Shown here piece by piece: positions 15,819 through 26,133 of a DNA stretch of 64,000 nucleotides. The DNA comes from Bryobacteraceae bacterium. Lineage in GTDB: Bacteria > Acidobacteriota > Terriglobia > Bryobacterales > Bryobacteraceae. The stretch lies in contig JARKOC010000177.1 in the NCBI GenBank assembly GCA_029975915.1, positions 496,001 through 560,000 of the forward strand. Direction: 5' to 3'. The notes below the pieces were generated by a model. That model did no database searches. It was not told the DNA's origin and saw only the letters and a program-made list of their open reading frames with translations. How positions within the stretch are numbered: position 1 is the stretch's first letter; each line of letters begins with the position of its first letter. Both the position numbers and the translations under genes were made by a program.

Positions 15819-18347
15819 TTAGTGGGCCAGGTTCTCTTCGACGGGCTGCGACGTCGTCAGGTCGATCGCCTGTCCGGCGGCCACCCTGTCCCTCAACGCC
15901 TTCAGATCCCCGACAAGGGCAATGTTCAACACTTCGTCCATCGACTCGACAAAGTGCAGCTTCATGTCCTTCCGGATGTTCTCGGGAACATCCACCAGAT
16001 CCTTCTCATTATCCACCGGCAGAACCGCCTCGAAAATGCCATGCCGGTGCGCCGCCAGCAACTTCTCCTTCACTCCCCCGATCGGCAGCACCTTGCCGCG
16101 CAAGGTGATCTCGCCCGTCATCGCCAGATCGCCCCGCACCGGCAACTTCGTCAATGCCGACGAAATCGTCGTCGCAATCGTGATCCCGGCCGACGGACCG
16201 TCCTTCGGAATCGCCCCTTCGGGGACATGAATGTGGATGTCCAGATGCCTGTAGAAATCCTTCGGCAATCCCAGCATCGCCGCCCGCGACCGCACAAAAC
16301 TCATCGCCGCCTGCGCCGACTCCTGCATCACGTCGCCCAACTTGCCCGTCGTCATCAGCCGGCCCCGGCCTTCCATGATCGTCACTTCCGTCGTGAGCAA
16401 CTGTCCGCCCACCTCAGTCCACGCCAGGCCGTTCGCCGTGCCAACCTCAGATTTCCGGCTTGCCGCGAGATCCCTGAACCGCGCTGGACCCAGCAACTCT
16501 GAAACCTTGCTGTCGTCCACTACCACCTGAGAGAATCCGGCATCCGGCCGGACCGTCTCGTGCGGCTCATCGGCATCGACCACCTCCGGCTCCGCGCTGC
16601 GCTTCTTCAACTTCTCCAGTTCCTGCTTGGACTCGCCCGCTGCTTCGGCCTCGGATTGCGTGTTCACCAGCTTCCGTGCCACCTTCCGGCACACATTGCC
16701 GATCTCCCGTTCCAGGTTCCTTACCCCGGCTTCCCGCGTGTAGCTCTGAATCAGCGCCATCAAACCGCTGGTCTCGAACTTCACCTGCGTCTCGTCCAAC
16801 CCTGTCCCCTTCATCTGCTTGGGAACCAGGAATCGCTTGGCGATCTCCATCTTCTCCAGTTCGGTGTAGCCCGACAGCCGGATCACTTCCATGCGATCCT
16901 GCAGCGCCGGCGGAATCGTGTGCAGCACGTTCGCCGTGGCGATGAAGAAGACCTCGCTCAGGTCATACTCCACGTCCAGGTAATGGTCCATGAACATGAA
17001 ATTTTGCTCGGGATCCAGCACCTCGAGCAGCGCCGCCGACGGATCGCCCCGGAAATCGGTCGACATCTTGTCGATCTCGTCGAGCATGAAAACGGGATTG
17101 CGCGTCCCCGCTTTCTTCATCATCTGAATCACTTGTCCGGGCAGCGCCCCGATGTAGGTCCGGCGATGACCCCGAACCTCGGCCTCGTCCCGCACGCCGC
17201 CCAGCGACAGCCGCACAAACTTCCTGCCGGTCGCCTTCGCAATCGACATCCCCAACGACGTCTTGCCCACGCCCGGGGGGCCGACAAAGCACAGAATCGA
17301 CCCCTTCGGATTCTTCACCAACCGCCGCACGGCCAGAAATTCAAGAATGCGTTCCTTGATCTTCTCCAGCCCGTAGTGGTCGGCGTTGAGAACTTCCTCG
17401 GCGAATCGTAAATCCCGGATCTCTTTTGTTTTCTTCTTCCAGGGAACCGCCAGCATCCAGTCCAGGTAATTCCTGGACACAGTCGATTCAGCCGACATCG
17501 GCGGCATCTGCTCAAGCCGCCGTAACTCGGCCATCGCCTTATCCTTGGCGTCGCCCGTCATGCCCGACGTCTCGATCTTCTTCTTCAGTTCGTCGAACTC
17601 AGACTTCTCGCCCCGGCCCAACTCTTTCTGAATCGCCTTGATCTTCTCGTTGAGATAGTATTCCTTCTGCGCCCGCTCCATCTGGCGCTTCACGCGGCCT
17701 TGGATGGTCCGGTCGACATTCAGCTTCTCGATCTCGATGTCCAGCAGATCGCCCACCCTCGTCAGCCTGTCCACCGGATCGAAGATCTCAAGCAGTTCCT
17801 GCTTCTCTTCTATCGTGAGCTGCAAGTTGGCCCCGATTGTGTCGGCCAGCTTGCCTGGCTCGTCCACCCGGATGGCCGCGATCATCGTCTCGTAGTTGAC
17901 GTTCTGGCTCAGCTTGACATACTGCTCGAACAGCGACGTAACGCGCGCCGTCAACGGCTCCAGAACCGCTTCGCCCTGCTGCCTGTACGGTACTGTCCTG
18001 ACCAAAACCCGGTAGAAGCCATCTTCTTCCGACACGCTGACAATCTTGGCCCGCTCAACACCCTCGACCAGGACCTTAATGTTCCCGTCAGGCATGCGCA
18101 CGCTTTGCACGATGTTGGCAATCGTGCCCACCTGGTAAATGTCGTCCGGCCGCGGCTCGTCGATTGCTGCGTCATGCTGCGTCGCCAGGAAGATCTGCTT
18201 GCCGCTCGCCTGCGCGTCGTCCAGAGCGCGAACGCTCGACTCTCTCCCAACGACAAACGGCGTCATCATGAATGGAAAGATGACCACGTCCCGTATGGGC
18301 ATCATCGGCAGCCGCCGTGTCTCGGACTTTTCCTTGGGGTTGCTCAT
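15819..18347 (-). CDS. lon: ATP-dependent protease Lon
   Basis: Cytoplasmic AAA+ protease that degrades damaged and regulatory proteins. The N-terminal substrate domain starts at [22 protein letters not shown]. The AAA+ module has Walker [10 protein letters not shown] and Walker B FMLDEIDK. The C-terminal protease domain has the catalytic serine in DGPSAGIT (S719) and the partner lysine in GGVKEK (about K762). A charged Lys/Glu-rich linker (residues about 580-610) precedes the protease domain. The 842-residue length is a little above the usual 780-820. It sits between clpX and ysxC on the same strand. Confidence 0.97.
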   Translation of the reverse strand: MSNPKEKSETRRLPMMPIRDVVIFPFMMTPFVVGRESSVRALDDAQASGKQIFLATQHDAAIDEPRPDDIYQVGTIANIVQSVRMPDGNIKVLVEGVERAKIVSVSEEDGFYRVLVRTVPYRQQGEAVLEPLTARVTSLFEQYVKLSQNVNYETMIAAIRVDEPGKLADTIGANLQLTIEEKQELLEIFDPVDRLTRVGDLLDIEIEKLNVDRTIQGRVKRQMERAQKEYYLNEKIKAIQKELGRGEKSEFDELKKKIETSGMTGDAKDKAMAELRRLEQMPPMSAESTVSRNYLDWMLAVPWKKKTKEIRDLRFAEEVLNADHYGLEKIKERILEFLAVRRLVKNPKGSILCFVGPPGVGKTSLGMSIAKATGRKFVRLSLGGVRDEAEVRGHRRTYIGALPGQVIQMMKKAGTRNPVFMLDEIDKMSTDFRGDPSAALLEVLDPEQNFMFMDHYLDVEYDLSEVFFIATANVLHTIPPALQDRMEVIRLSGYTELEKMEIAKRFLVPKQMKGTGLDETQVKFETSGLMALIQSYTREAGVRNLEREIGNVCRKVARKLVNTQSEAEAAGESKQELEKLKKRSAEPEVVDADEPHETVRPDAGFSQVVVDDSKVSELLGPARFRDLAASRKSEVGTANGLAWTEVGGQLLTTEVTIMEGRGRLMTTGKLGDVMQESAQAAMSFVRSRAAMLGLPKDFYRHLDIHIHVPEGAIPKDGPSAGITIATTISSALTKLPVRGDLAMTGEITLRGKVLPIGGVKEKLLAAHRHGIFEAVLPVDNEKDLVDVPENIRKDMKLHFVESMDEVLNIALVGDLKALRDRVAAGQAIDLTTSQPVEENLAH

Positions 18348-18474
18348 CCTGTTGTTGTCTCTTTGATGATTCCCGGCATCCGGGGGGAGCAGCGGGCTGG
18401 CTCAAACAACGGCGCCTCAGCGCTGTCGCCGCCTCGCCTGGATCCGGCTGCCGCGTGCGCCGCCGCTCTCAAGC

Positions 18475-19746
18475 CTATCCAGCCTTCTCCAGAAGCGCCC
18501 AGTTGATCTTCTTGGACAATACCATCTCCTTGGTGACTACAAACTCACGCACCTTCTTATACGAAGGCATGTAGTACATCAAGTCCAGCATCAACTCCTC
18601 GAGGATCATGCGGAGGCCCCTTGCCCCGATCTTCCTCTGAAGCGCCTGCTCGGCGATGGCGTCCAGCGCGTCGTCGCTGAACCTTAGTTTAACATTCTCG
18701 AACTCGAACAACTTCTGATACTGCCGGATAACGGAGTTCTTCGGCTTGGTCAGAATCTGGATCAAGGCCGGACGGTCCAGGTCCTCAAGCACCCCGCATA
18801 CCGGCAAACGGCCGATGAACTCGGGTATGAAACCGAACTTGATCAGGTCCTCGGGTTGAATCTGGTCGAGCAGCGTGATGTCCCTGTGCTGCGGCGTCGA
18901 GCGCAGCATAAGCTCCTTGGATTCCTCGACATTCTTGAATCCAACCGTCTTGCGGCCAACCCGCCGGGAGATGATCTTCTCTAGCCCGACAAAAGCCCCG
19001 CCGCAAATGAAAAGGATGTTGGTTGTGTCGATCGGCGTGAACTCCTGGTGGGGGTGCTTCCGCCCGCCCTGGGGAGGCACATTGGCCACGGTCCCTTCCA
19101 GTATCTTCAGTAACGCCTGTTGCACACCCTCGCCCGATACGTCGCGCGTAATCGACGGATTTTCGTCCTTGCGTGAGATCTTGTCGATCTCGTCGATGTA
19201 AATAATGCCCGACTGCGCCCGCTGCACGTCCCAATCGGCGTTCTGCAGCAGCCGCAGGATGATATTCTCAACATCCTCGCCAACGTAGCCCGCTTCGGTC
19301 AGCGTCGTGGCATCCACAATCGCGAATGGCACTTCGAGGATCCGCGCCAGCGTCTGCGCTAGCAGCGTCTTGCCCGTCCCGGTGGGCCCAATCAGCAGGA
19401 TGTTCGACTTTGAAAGCTCGACGTCACCCGTCCGCGTGCGGTTCATCTGCACCCGCTTGTAGTGGTTGTAGACGGCCACCGCGAGACGCTTTTTCGTGGC
19501 ATCCTGGCCAATCACGTACTGATCAAGCAGTTCCTTGATTTCCAATGGCTTGGGCAGCTTTCCGGGCGCGCCGTAGGCGCGCTTTGGAGCATCGTCCTCA
19601 AGGATGGAATTGCAGACGGCGATACACTCGTCGCAGATATATGCGCGGGGATAGTCGCTCGGCGATGAGATCAGTTTCCCGACAACATCTTGAGTCTTAT
19701 GGCAGAAAGAACAGCGTAGAGTTTCGTCGCTTCCAGAGCGCTTCAC
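18475..19746 (-). CDS. clpX: ClpX, ATPase subunit of the Clp protease
   Basis: AAA+ unfoldase that feeds proteins to ClpP. The N-terminal zinc-binding domain has CSFC and CDEC cysteine pairs (C12, C15, C38, C41). Walker A is GPTGTGKT at 120-127 and Walker [11 protein letters not shown] at 181-190. The [11 protein letters not shown] pore region and the sensor-2 [10 protein letters not shown] segment follow. The length of 423 residues is standard. No clpP or tig lies within the window on its upstream side, where they often occur; instead an unrelated membrane protein gene ends 186 bases upstream. The likely promoter lies about 70 bases before the start. Confidence 0.97.
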   Translation of the reverse strand: MKRSGSDETLRCSFCHKTQDVVGKLISSPSDYPRAYICDECIAVCNSILEDDAPKRAYGAPGKLPKPLEIKELLDQYVIGQDATKKRLAVAVYNHYKRVQMNRTRTGDVELSKSNILLIGPTGTGKTLLAQTLARILEVPFAIVDATTLTEAGYVGEDVENIILRLLQNADWDVQRAQSGIIYIDEIDKISRKDENPSITRDVSGEGVQQALLKILEGTVANVPPQGGRKHPHQEFTPIDTTNILFICGGAFVGLEKIISRRVGRKTVGFKNVEESKELMLRSTPQHRDITLLDQIQPEDLIKFGFIPEFIGRLPVCGVLEDLDRPALIQILTKPKNSVIRQYQKLFEFENVKLRFSDDALDAIAEQALQRKIGARGLRMILEELMLDLMYYMPSYKKVREFVVTKEMVLSKKINWALLEKAG

Positions 19747-19816
19747 AGTTTCATCCTCGCCTCCGAACCGTCAAGGGCTGGGTTGTTCGAAGGCGGACCG
19801 GCCTCAGTTCAGCTCT

Positions 19817-19846
19817 ATTATCCCTCGAAACTTTGATCGGGAGCAA
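19817..19846 (-). promoter_or_regulatory. Candidate sigma-70 promoter for clpX-lon
   Basis: On the minus strand TTGCTC (19846-19841) and GATAAT (19822-19817) are separated by 18 bases, close to the vegetative consensus. The expected start is about 60 bases before the clpX ATG. It is the best-looking promoter in the 186-base gap. No CIRCE or other heat-shock operator is evident. Confidence 0.45.
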
Positions 19847-19932
19847 TGGAACAATTCTGTAGAGCGAGTCATGGTCCCCCAATCAGCGGCATCCGTCTTT
19901 GCGCTTCTCGCGGTCACAGCGGCTACCCGTCT

Positions 19933-21375
19933 TTACTGTTTGGCGGCCTCGGCAGCCACAGGCTTCCGCACGCGTTCATAATAGCGTTGGACGTATTCCT
20001 GTAGATGGAGGGGAACCTCGTCGCGGCTGATCTCGCCTCCGGATTCGGAATGCGTGGCCTGGCGGTCCACCACCGGCGTCCTGAGCCCCTGATTCTTTGA
20101 CTTGGTCACTTCGACCATCACTTCGCCCTTTACATTCAATGACCTGCGGCCAAACAGGTCACTCAGCTTCCCCATCGCCTCGGCATCCTCGGCCATCTCT
20201 GTCTCCTTCCGGCCGTCCTGAGTGCCCATGCCGCTTCTCGGATCCCCTGAAGGCTGTTCCTGCGGCTGCCCACCCTGAGCCTTGGTTTGCTGGGCCTGCT
20301 GCCCCTCTCCCTGCTCGTTGCTCTGCTCGCCGTCCGCTTCGGCCTGGGCGTTCGTCGATTGCCCCTTCTGGCCTTTGCCGTCTTTCTTCTGACCCTGGCC
20401 CGGTTGCGCCGATTTGTTCGCCGCCGATTGCTTGCTCTCTGAAAGCTGCTCCATCCCAAACTTGTCCATCAGGCTGGCAAAGGCGTCCCGCATCTTATCC
20501 ATCAATGAGTTAGGCTTTTCCTGCTTTGAGGACGCGCCCCGCTCTCCCGGTCCGCGGCTTGGGTCCGGCGCGCCCGACGGAGCCTCCTCGGACGAAGGTT
20601 CGTCGCCCTGTTCGCCGCCTTCACCGCCCTCGCCCTGCTGGCCGCCACTCGAAGGCTGGCCCTTTTGTCCACTGGCGCCCGCCTCGCTGGACTCGACCTC
20701 AAGTTCCTGGAACTGCTCCTGCTTCTCGTTCCCCGTCAGACTCGCCACTTCGTAGCCGGGAATGTCCACCCCAACCCCTTCAAACGGATGCGGCTGATCT
20801 GCCTTAGTCGCCTTCTTGTCCGCCGCCACACTCGCGCCCGTCACCGTGTCAAAACGAACCTCCGCCAGTCCGGCCCGCAAGTCCAATGTTTTCAACACGC
20901 CCAAACGAACCCCGAGTAGAACCAAACAAACCGCGAACAGCCCGGCGGCAACGTAGCCCTTGCGCGGCATCCGCCACGGCATCAATACCTCAACATCGGC
21001 CGTCGAGGCCGCACCTTTGGCCTGACCCAGGACGGTGTCCACCGCCGCCGAACTGCCCGCCCTGTCGGAAAAGTGCCAGGCGGTCGACAGAAGATCCTTT
21101 GATTCCAGTATGTTGTCGAGATACTGAGCCGTGCGGTAGGCATCCAGCCGGCGTCGGCGCAACCGGAGCCAGATCCAGGTGGCGGCCAACGCTGCGGCGG
21201 CGAAGGCAAGCGCCCAATGCAACACGTCCGACCCGGCGATCAGCACAATGACAAAAACCGTTAGGCCGGCGATTGCCGCCGCAAGTGCGACTTCGGCCAG
21301 ATCTTGAAACGCAGTCCGGCGCCGCGCATTAACGATCAGCGCCTCGAGTTCCGGGACTGGGCTTGGATGGGTCAT
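19933..21375 (-). CDS. Unrecognised membrane protein with Gln/Gly/Ser-rich linker
   Basis: I do not recognise this protein. From the ATG at 21375 (GGAAG ten bases upstream) it has 480 residues; ATGs at 21426 and 21429 are alternatives. It shows two adjacent membrane helices (about residues 25-70) and a third (about 140-165) beyond a soluble segment with YLDNILESKDLLSTAWHF. A hydrophilic linker of roughly 200 residues follows, rich in Gln, Gly, Ser, Glu and Lys. A short ordered C-terminus (VKGEVMVEVTKSKNQGL and HLQEYVQRYYERVRKP) closes it. The topology resembles proteins found beside MoxR-type ATPases and von Willebrand proteins in other bacteria, but none of those is here. It is divergent from aroC. 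Confidence 0.75.
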   Translation of the reverse strand: MTHPSPVPELEALIVNARRRTAFQDLAEVALAAAIAGLTVFVIVLIAGSDVLHWALAFAAAALAATWIWLRLRRRRLDAYRTAQYLDNILESKDLLSTAWHFSDRAGSSAAVDTVLGQAKGAASTADVEVLMPWRMPRKGYVAAGLFAVCLVLLGVRLGVLKTLDLRAGLAEVRFDTVTGASVAADKKATKADQPHPFEGVGVDIPGYEVASLTGNEKQEQFQELEVESSEAGASGQKGQPSSGGQQGEGGEGGEQGDEPSSEEAPSGAPDPSRGPGERGASSKQEKPNSLMDKMRDAFASLMDKFGMEQLSESKQSAANKSAQPGQGQKKDGKGQKGQSTNAQAEADGEQSNEQGEGQQAQQTKAQGGQPQEQPSGDPRSGMGTQDGRKETEMAEDAEAMGKLSDLFGRRSLNVKGEVMVEVTKSKNQGLRTPVVDRQATHSESGGEISRDEVPLHLQEYVQRYYERVRKPVAAEAAKQ

Positions 21376-21577
21376 CTTCGGCGCGCTTCCGGCCGCGTGA
21401 GAGTCCTGCACGGCCACTATCTTCATCATATGCTGTTGACGAATGGAATCGCGCGCTCCGCCGAGATACCTATCTAAAGATGGCTTTCTGGCCCCGCCGC
21501 AGTTCGTTCGGTCAAGCTTGGGAAAGCCTTGGGTTGCCGCGCGCCGAGCCGCTTGGATACGATGTAAATTCAATCCC

Positions 21578-22750
21578 ATGTTGCGTTTCGAAACCGCCGG
21601 CGAGTCTCATGGCCAGTGTCTTGTGGCCACCCTGACCGGACTGCCTGCCGGCGTCCCGGTCGATCTGACCCGCCTCAACCGCGAGCTTTGGCGCCGCCAG
21701 CAGGGCTTCGGCCGGGGCGGACGCATGAAGATCGAAACCGACACAGCCGAGATCGTCGCGGGCGTTCGTCATTCGATGACCATTGGAGCGCCCATCGCCG
21801 TCCTCATCCGCAACAGCGACTGGGCCAACTGGACCGAGGCCTTGCCCATCGAAAGCGGACCAGACAGTGAAGATCACAAGAAAAAGGTGGTTCGCCCCCG
21901 TCCCGGCCACGCCGACCTGGCCGGGTGCCTGAAATACAACCTCCCCGAAGCCCGCTACATCCTCGAACGGGCCAGCGCCCGCGAGACCACGGCCCGTGTC
22001 GCCCTCGGAGCCCTGGCCAAGCAGTATCTTGCCTGTTTCGGTATTGAAGTGCTAAGCCACGTCATCCAGGTGGGAACTGCCAGTCTTGAGCGGACCGCAT
22101 CTTGGGAGGAGATCGCTGAACTGAACCGGCGCGATGAAATTCTGCTCGGTTGCGTTGACGCCGGGACGGAAGCCCGGATGAAAGCCGTCGTCGATGAGGC
22201 CTACCGAACCGGCGATACCGTCGGCGGCATCTTTGAAGTCCGGGCCAAGGGCCTGCCGCCCGGGCTAGGCTCGCATATCGCCTGGGACACGCGGCTGGAC
22301 GGCCAGCTCGCCCAGGCGATTGTCTCCATCCAGGCCGTGAAGGGCGCCATCATCGGCGACGCTGACGAAGCAGCCTGGAACTGGGGATCGAAAGTCCAGG
22401 ACGAGATCTCTTACGATCGCCTGAACCGCTCCTTCCAGCGCGGTGCCAACAAGGCCGGCGGTCTCGAAGGCGGCATCACAAACGGCCAGGAACTTGTGAT
22501 CAAAGGGTTGCTCAAGCCGATTTCGACGCTCAGACGCCCGTTGGGGTCGGTGGACCTCGAAACAAGGGAACCTTCACCGGCGGCTTACGAACGCAGCGAC
22601 GTGGCCGTCGTCCCGGCTGCCGGCGTGGTCGGCGAAGCGATGGTGGCGCTGGTGCTGGCGCGGGCCATGATTGAAAAATTCGGAGGGGATTCCCTCACTG
22701 AGGCGCGTCGAAATTTCGACGGCTACATCCAACAGATCAGGGACTATTGA
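21578..22750 (+). CDS. aroC: Chorismate synthase
   Basis: Last step of the shikimate pathway: 5-enolpyruvylshikimate-3-phosphate to chorismate, needing reduced flavin. The ATG at 21578 gives 390 residues and the family N-terminus MLRFETAGESHG. Other signature segments are RPGHADL, ARETTARVALGALA, the central EGGITNG and the C-terminal ERSDVAVVPAAGVVGEAM. The open frame continues upstream to 21443, but that part is divergent-gene DNA. The stop (TGA) shares its last base with the ATG of def, so translation is probably coupled. Confidence 0.96.
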   Translation: MLRFETAGESHGQCLVATLTGLPAGVPVDLTRLNRELWRRQQGFGRGGRMKIETDTAEIVAGVRHSMTIGAPIAVLIRNSDWANWTEALPIESGPDSEDHKKKVVRPRPGHADLAGCLKYNLPEARYILERASARETTARVALGALAKQYLACFGIEVLSHVIQVGTASLERTASWEEIAELNRRDEILLGCVDAGTEARMKAVVDEAYRTGDTVGGIFEVRAKGLPPGLGSHIAWDTRLDGQLAQAIVSIQAVKGAIIGDADEAAWNWGSKVQDEISYDRLNRSFQRGANKAGGLEGGITNGQELVIKGLLKPISTLRRPLGSVDLETREPSPAAYERSDVAVVPAAGVVGEAMVALVLARAMIEKFGGDSLTEARRNFDGYIQQIRDY

Positions 22751-23265
22751 TGACGCTGAAGATCAGGAAGTATGGAGACCCGGTTCTGGAGACGCCCTGT
22801 GAACCCGTGACCGAGTTTGGCACCGACGAGCTCAAGCAGTTGGTCGGCAATATGTTCGAAACAATGTACGCCAACAAGGGCGTCGGTCTGGCCGCCCCCC
22901 AAGTGGGCGTCTCGAAGCGCCTGACTGTGATCGATCCATCCGCCGGCGAGGACCCCAACGCCCGCCTCGTCTTCGTCAACCCCGAACTCGTGAAACTCGA
23001 AGGCAAGCAGGTCGGCGAAGAGGGCTGCCTTTCGATTCCAGGCTTCCGCGAGGATGTCAAGAGGGCCATGAAGGTCCTGGTGAGAGCGAAGGATGCGGAC
23101 GGCAACGAGTTCGAGACCGAGTGCACCGAACTCCTCGCTCGCGCCATCCAGCACGAAAACGACCACCTCAATGGCGTGCTCTTCCTGAAACACCTGAGCC
23201 CCCTGAAGCGCGACATGATCCGCCGTAAAATCCGCAAGCTGCAACAGGCAGGCGAGTGGGATTGA
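22750..23265 (+). CDS. def: Peptide deformylase
   Basis: Removes the formyl group from new N-terminal methionines in the cytoplasm. All three metal-site motifs are present: GVGLAAPQ (44-51), EGCLS (91-95, Cys ligand C93) and QHENDH (134-139, with the two His ligands and catalytic Glu). The length of 171 residues is normal. It overlaps aroC by one base and is 4 bases before fmt, the enzyme that adds the formyl group to initiator tRNA; this def-fmt pairing is very widely conserved. Confidence 0.96.
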   Translation: MTLKIRKYGDPVLETPCEPVTEFGTDELKQLVGNMFETMYANKGVGLAAPQVGVSKRLTVIDPSAGEDPNARLVFVNPELVKLEGKQVGEEGCLSIPGFREDVKRAMKVLVRAKDADGNEFETECTELLARAIQHENDHLNGVLFLKHLSPLKRDMIRRKIRKLQQAGEWD

Positions 23266-23269
23266 GTTC

Positions 23270-24196
23270 ATGAAACTGGTCTTTCTGGGGACCCCTGAAT
23301 TCGCCGTACCGTCCCTGGAAGCCCTCGTCGAAGCCGGCCACTCAGTCGCCGCTGTCTACACCCAACCCGACCGGCCCAAGGGCCGTGGCCAGCAGATGGC
23401 ATTCCCGCCCGTCAAGCAATGCGCTCTGCGGCTAGGCCTTGAAGTCCGCCAGCCGTTGAAGATTCGCCATTGTCTGGACGAACTCGCCCAACTGCGCCCT
23501 GATGCCATGGTGGTGGTCGGCTACGGGCAGATCATCCCTCAATCCATCATCGACCTGCCTCGTTACGGGATCTTCAACGTCCATGCCTCCCTGCTGCCGC
23601 GATACCGCGGCGCCGCTCCAATCCAATGGGCCGTGGCCAATGGGGAATCCATCACCGGAGTGTCGATCATGCAGATCGAGGCCGGGCTCGACACAGGGCC
23701 GGTTTTCGTGACCGGCGAAACGCCGATCGGCCCCGATGAGACCTCTCTCGATTTGGCGCCGAGGCTGGCCGCAATGGGCGCCCGGTTAATGGTGGACGTG
23801 CTTCAAAAAGTCGAAAGCGGCTCCATCTCGGCAACGCCCCAAGACCATGCGAAGGCGACCCTGGCGCCAATTCTGACCAAGGACGACGGCTTGATCGACT
23901 GGAACCGTCCAGCCGTCGAGATTCACAACCGCGCCAGGGGCTTCCTCCCCTGGCCCGGAGCCTGGACGCGCTTCCGCGGCGAGCGCCTCAACATCTGGAA
24001 ATGCCGGCCGGCCCAGGCCGTGCCGGCGCTGGCCCCCGGGACCTTGCTCAAGAAGGGCCGGCAACTGTTTGCAGCCTGCGGCGGCGATTCCGCGATAGAA
24101 TTGATCGAAGTTCAGCAGGAGGGCCGTAAGCGTGTGACGGCGGAAGCCTTCGCCAACGGGGCCCGCATCGCGGACGGCGACCTTCTCGGGGAGTAA
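23270..24196 (+). CDS. fmt: Methionyl-tRNA formyltransferase
   Basis: Transfers a formyl group from 10-formyltetrahydrofolate to methionyl-initiator tRNA. The N-terminal formyltransferase fold has the catalytic triad N103, H105 and D141, in FNVHASLLPRYRGAAP and EAGLDTG. The loop after residue 33 (DRPKGRGQQ) matches the tRNA-acceptor loop. The C-terminal OB-like domain begins near residue 205 (IDWNRPAVEIHNRARGFLPWPGAW). The 308-residue length is normal. It lies directly after def. Confidence 0.96.
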   Translation: MKLVFLGTPEFAVPSLEALVEAGHSVAAVYTQPDRPKGRGQQMAFPPVKQCALRLGLEVRQPLKIRHCLDELAQLRPDAMVVVGYGQIIPQSIIDLPRYGIFNVHASLLPRYRGAAPIQWAVANGESITGVSIMQIEAGLDTGPVFVTGETPIGPDETSLDLAPRLAAMGARLMVDVLQKVESGSISATPQDHAKATLAPILTKDDGLIDWNRPAVEIHNRARGFLPWPGAWTRFRGERLNIWKCRPAQAVPALAPGTLLKKGRQLFAACGGDSAIELIEVQQEGRKRVTAEAFANGARIADGDLLGE

Positions 24197-24201
24197 GCAA
24201 G

Positions 24202-25368
24202 TTGAAATTGCCGCAAGGCTACCGCTATTCGGCACTCTATGCCGGAATCAGAAAGACATCCAAACCTGACGTGGCAGTGATCGTATCTGATCCACCTGCA
24301 GCAGCCGCCGCCGTATTCACCACGAACCTCGTGCAAGCCGCTCCGGTGAAACTGGCCCGGAACAACCTCGAAGCCTCCGGCGGCGTCGTGCGCGCCGTGC
24401 TCGTCAATGCCGGCAACGCCAATTGCGCCACGCGCACGGGCGACAGGGTGGCCCTGGCCACCACCCGGGCGCTGGCGAAAGAACTGAAATGTCCCGCTTC
24501 TCACATCTTCCCGGCATCCACCGGCGTCATCGGCGTCGAGATGGAGGCAAACAAGATCGTCGAAGCCGTGCCGGAGTTGGTCTCCGGCTTGAGCGCCAAG
24601 GCCTTCGACCAGGCCGCCGATGCAATCCTGACCACTGACCTTGTCCGCAAAACCGCCTCTACCGAGATCGACGGCATTCGGATCGCCGGAATGACCAAGG
24701 GTTCGGGCATGATCCACCCCAACATGGCCACCACGCTCGCCTTCGTCATGACCGATGCGGCGATCCCCGCCGCCTCGCTGCGCGGGATGCTCAACCGCGC
24801 TGTGGAGCGAAGCTACAACCGTTTGAGCGTCGATGGCGACATGAGTACAAACGACACCCTGCTGGTGATGGCCAACGGCGCCTCGGGCAAGCGTGTGTCT
24901 CAGTCGAACAGGGCCGTCTTCGAGGAAGCTCTAACCGAGGTCTGCGAATCCCTTGCGCGCCAGATTGCCGCCGACGGCGAAGGCGCCCGCCGGTTGGTGG
25001 AAATCGAAGTCTCCGGCGCCCGGGACAACGAAGCCGCGGCCCGGATCGCGCGCGCCATTGCGAATTCGCCTCTGGTCAAAACAGCCATCGCTGGGGCCGA
25101 TCCCAACTGGGGCCGGATTCTTTCTTCTGCTGGAGCTTCGGGGGCACAGTTCGACCCCACCTCCGTGGATATCTGGCTTCAGGGCGTTCGGGTCTGCCGC
25201 AAAGGGTTAGCCGCACAATACGACGAATCCGCACTCACCAAGAAGATGCGGACGCGCGAAATCGACCTGAGATTCGAGATCTCAGGCGCTGGTCACGGAC
25301 GGGCTCGTTTCTGGACCTGCGACTTCACCGAAGGCTACATCAAAATCAACGGCAGCTACCGGACCTGA
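24202..25368 (+). CDS. argJ: Bifunctional ornithine acetyltransferase/N-acetylglutamate synthase
   Basis: ArgJ makes ornithine by moving the acetyl group from N-acetylornithine to glutamate, recycling acetyl in arginine synthesis. The proenzyme cuts itself at KGSGMIHPNMA|T, here between A176 and T177; the new N-terminal Thr is the nucleophile. The oxyanion-hole STG motif is at residues 106-108. The C-terminal end GSYRT is the usual one. The start is TTG with GGGGAG about 8 bases upstream. It follows fmt by 5 bases. No other arginine genes are in the window. Confidence 0.95.
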   Translation: MKLPQGYRYSALYAGIRKTSKPDVAVIVSDPPAAAAAVFTTNLVQAAPVKLARNNLEASGGVVRAVLVNAGNANCATRTGDRVALATTRALAKELKCPASHIFPASTGVIGVEMEANKIVEAVPELVSGLSAKAFDQAADAILTTDLVRKTASTEIDGIRIAGMTKGSGMIHPNMATTLAFVMTDAAIPAASLRGMLNRAVERSYNRLSVDGDMSTNDTLLVMANGASGKRVSQSNRAVFEEALTEVCESLARQIAADGEGARRLVEIEVSGARDNEAAARIARAIANSPLVKTAIAGADPNWGRILSSAGASGAQFDPTSVDIWLQGVRVCRKGLAAQYDESALTKKMRTREIDLRFEISGAGHGRARFWTCDFTEGYIKINGSYRT

Positions 25369-25374
25369 TTCCGC

Positions 25375-26040
25375 CTATTTAATCGGCGTCAGCACAACGC
25401 GCCGGAATTCGACCACTGCGCCTTCAGACTGCAACGCAATCGCACCGCGGGTTTCGCTGCATTCGACGCCGTGGTTGACCAGTTTGCCATTTACCCAGAC
25501 CTTGATCTCGGCCCCCCGCGCTTCGATCACCATCTCGTTCCACTCGCCGGCCGGTTTCTCGCTGTCGTCGGTGAAATTCAGGAGTCTGCGCCCATCCCGG
25601 CGGTTCTCCGCCTTTGCCACGTTCATCGTCGTGCCCATGACCCAAAAATCCCCCGCATCGCCCTGCGCCAACTGGACTTCGACGGACTTCGGCCACTGGC
25701 CGGGCGCGCCCTGGCCCGTCACATGAACCAGCACTCCGTTGTTTCCGCCGGTCGCGCCCGCCGGCCAGCGCCAATCAACTTCGAGCCGGTAGTCGCCGTA
25801 TTCTTCCATGGTCCGCAGGTAACCTGCCGGTTTGCCCAAACAGATCAGGAGGCCGTCCTTCACCATCCAGACATCGGAGGCGGGCGTGGTTGTATCCGGA
25901 ACCCTGGTTTTCCTGTCCCACAAGGTCGCCGTCCAGCCGGAAAGGTCCTTGCCGTTGAACAGTTGGACTGGATTGGCGGCTGGAAGCGGCATCGCGAGAA
26001 ATGCGACCAGGAGTGCTGGGCAGATTGAACGGTTCGGCAT
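25375..26040 (-). CDS. Secreted DUF1080 (3-keto-disaccharide hydrolase-like) protein
   Basis: A signal peptide (ALLVAFLAMPLPAAN) is followed by one concanavalin-like beta-sandwich of the DUF1080 family. Typical motifs are LFNGKDLSGW at the start, DYRLEVDWRWP in the middle and GAIALQSEGAVVEFRRV at the end. Some family members hydrolyse 3-keto-glycosides made by Gfo/Idh/MocA oxidoreductases, several of which are encoded in this window. The activity of this copy is inferred only. The ATG at 26040 is chosen because AAAGGAAG lies 8 bases before it; the frame is open a little farther. It is convergent with argJ. Confidence 0.85.
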   Translation of the reverse strand: MPNRSICPALLVAFLAMPLPAANPVQLFNGKDLSGWTATLWDRKTRVPDTTTPASDVWMVKDGLLICLGKPAGYLRTMEEYGDYRLEVDWRWPAGATGGNNGVLVHVTGQGAPGQWPKSVEVQLAQGDAGDFWVMGTTMNVAKAENRRDGRRLLNFTDDSEKPAGEWNEMVIEARGAEIKVWVNGKLVNHGVECSETRGAIALQSEGAVVEFRRVVLTPIK

Positions 26041-26133
26041 GGCGGATCTTCCTTTGCTGCTGAATCCGAAGCTCACAGTCTAGCTCAAGTCGCGGCCAAA
26101 CGAATCAGAGTCATTCGTAATCAATTGATAGCG

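Noticed and set aside
17700..18506. Plus-strand frame of 268 codons over the lon start
   Set aside because: Antisense shadow of lon; no domain and no start signal.
19871..19981. 36-codon plus-strand frame starting MVPQSAASV
   Set aside because: No ribosome-binding site, and it runs into the 3' end of the gene on the other strand.
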